A stretch of DNA of 40,472 bases, taken from NCBI GenBank assembly GCA_003635255.1, contig PYJC01000109.1, positions 35,876 through 76,347 on the forward strand, written 5' to 3'. Under the pieces are notes generated by a model. The model was not told the origin of the DNA and searched no databases. It saw only the letters and a program-made list of their open reading frames with translations. The position numbers and the translations under genes were made by a program. This stretch comes from Candidatus Poribacteria bacterium. Its GTDB lineage: Bacteria; Poribacteria; WGA-4E; WGA-3G. Positions 40,045-40,472 of the stretch are shown one piece after another (position 1 is the first letter of the stretch; each line of letters begins with the position of its first letter).

Positions 40045-40472
40045 CTATTTTCCATAGTGTTCTGTATACACCTTCACAAGGTCACCTTTCCGAAAACCCG
40101 GAACTGCTGTAGCACACTCCTGTGCTAAACGTTCATAATTAAGCGCCATCAAGCGCGATAAGACAGTAGAATTTTTCGCTTTTAAAAGTATCCACTGCTT
40201 ATTCCGTTCACACTGCCTTTCATCTGTCTCTCGACGGGAATAGTCTTGCCAGCCTTGACACGGCACAGCAAAGTCAAAAGGGTTTTGAAAGACTTTCAGA
40301 GCCTCACGGGTATTGTTGTACTGCCACATCTGAAAATCTTGGTGCTGAATCGGTAAGGGTTTATATTGCCGCATGTCTTGATGGGGACTTGCCAAACGGG
40401 TCCATATTTGAAACTCCGTATTGACCGAGTACGACTTACCTGTGTGAAGGTAGAACGCATCCCTTGGCAGCG
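40045..40472 (-). CDS. C-terminal part of an unknown protein, runs off the right edge
   Basis: A leftward frame open from the window edge to a stop at 40045, at least 142 residues. A TTG at 40395 is not needed, since the frame continues upstream with protein-like sequence (RDAFYLHTGKSYSVNTEFQI) to the edge. The visible part is soluble, rich in Gln, Tyr and Arg, with four Cys residues (in AVPCQGW, RQCERNK and QECATAVP, among others), and ends KGDLVKVYTEHYGK. The family is not recognised. It is convergent with the LamG-like gene across a gap of 113 bases that holds no clear feature. Confidence 0.6.
   Translation of the reverse strand, partial: LPRDAFYLHTGKSYSVNTEFQIWTRLASPHQDMRQYKPLPIQHQDFQMWQYNNTREALKVFQNPFDFAVPCQGWQDYSRRETDERQCERNKQWILLKAKNSTVLSRLMALNYERLAQECATAVPGFRKGDLVKVYTEHYGK

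Overview
The window reads as a chromosomal contig of an uncultured, Gram-negative-type heterotrophic bacterium. The closest match I can suggest from gene content alone is Candidatus Poribacteria or a similar lineage. The pointers are paired phytanoyl-CoA dioxygenase family proteins, a DUF1080 sugar hydrolase with a Gfo/Idh/MocA dehydrogenase, a PL10 pectate lyase, a DUF6785-type membrane protein, a mandelate racemase-like enzyme, a very large TPR protein and many short palindromic intergenic repeats. I could not test this by search. There are no rRNA or tRNA genes, no CRISPR array and no prophage. Start codons are often TTG or GTG behind good Shine-Dalgarno sites, and several promoters match the sigma-70 consensus very closely.

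Layout, left to right. 1-5.8 kb is core metabolism: the end of korA, korB, a terminator, the ccmA/ccmB haem-exporter pair, enolase with an FtsB/DivIC-like gene behind it, and a DUF5069-type gene. 5.9-13 kb is a catabolic and accessory block: pectate lyase, a leftward DUF1080 plus Gfo/Idh pair, a six-haem cytochrome c with a consensus promoter, a PhyH oxygenase and a large membrane protein. 13-20 kb holds trpD-trpC, a MITE-like element, then a leftward coupled run of a 985-residue TPR protein, birA and a DUF523 gene, and a ribokinase with a perfect promoter. 20.1-21.5 kb is a complete ISAs1-type insertion sequence with 18-bp inverted repeats and a 9-bp target duplication; its transposase is frameshifted at a homopolymer. 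21.9-25.7 kb is a leftward run: a membrane-anchored hypothetical, an STT3-like glycosyltransferase, a CDP-alcohol phosphatidyltransferase and a GspC/PilP-like protein. 25.7-28.1 kb is repeat-rich and carries a small membrane protein and a sigma factor that appears to have two region-4 helix-turn-helix units.

28-40 kb has an NhaC-type antiporter, an SDR dehydrogenase, a cupin, an ABC exporter with an unusual soluble N-terminal extension followed by a DUF1854 gene, an enolase-superfamily enzyme with a second PhyH protein, a coiled-coil protein, a membrane protein built of four internal repeats, a FAD oxidoreductase, a membrane-anchored LamG/DUF1080-like protein, and a gene that runs off the right edge.

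The most interesting points are: the ABC exporter with PH-like and zinc-ribbon extension plus DUF1854; the STT3-like, phosphatidyltransferase and GspC-like operon; the sigma factor with doubled region 4; the four-repeat membrane protein; and several families of mobile or palindromic repeats, including one MITE with terminal repeats and a target duplication. I did not find one clearly new multi-gene system. The ABC/DUF1854 pair and the STT3 operon are the best candidates.
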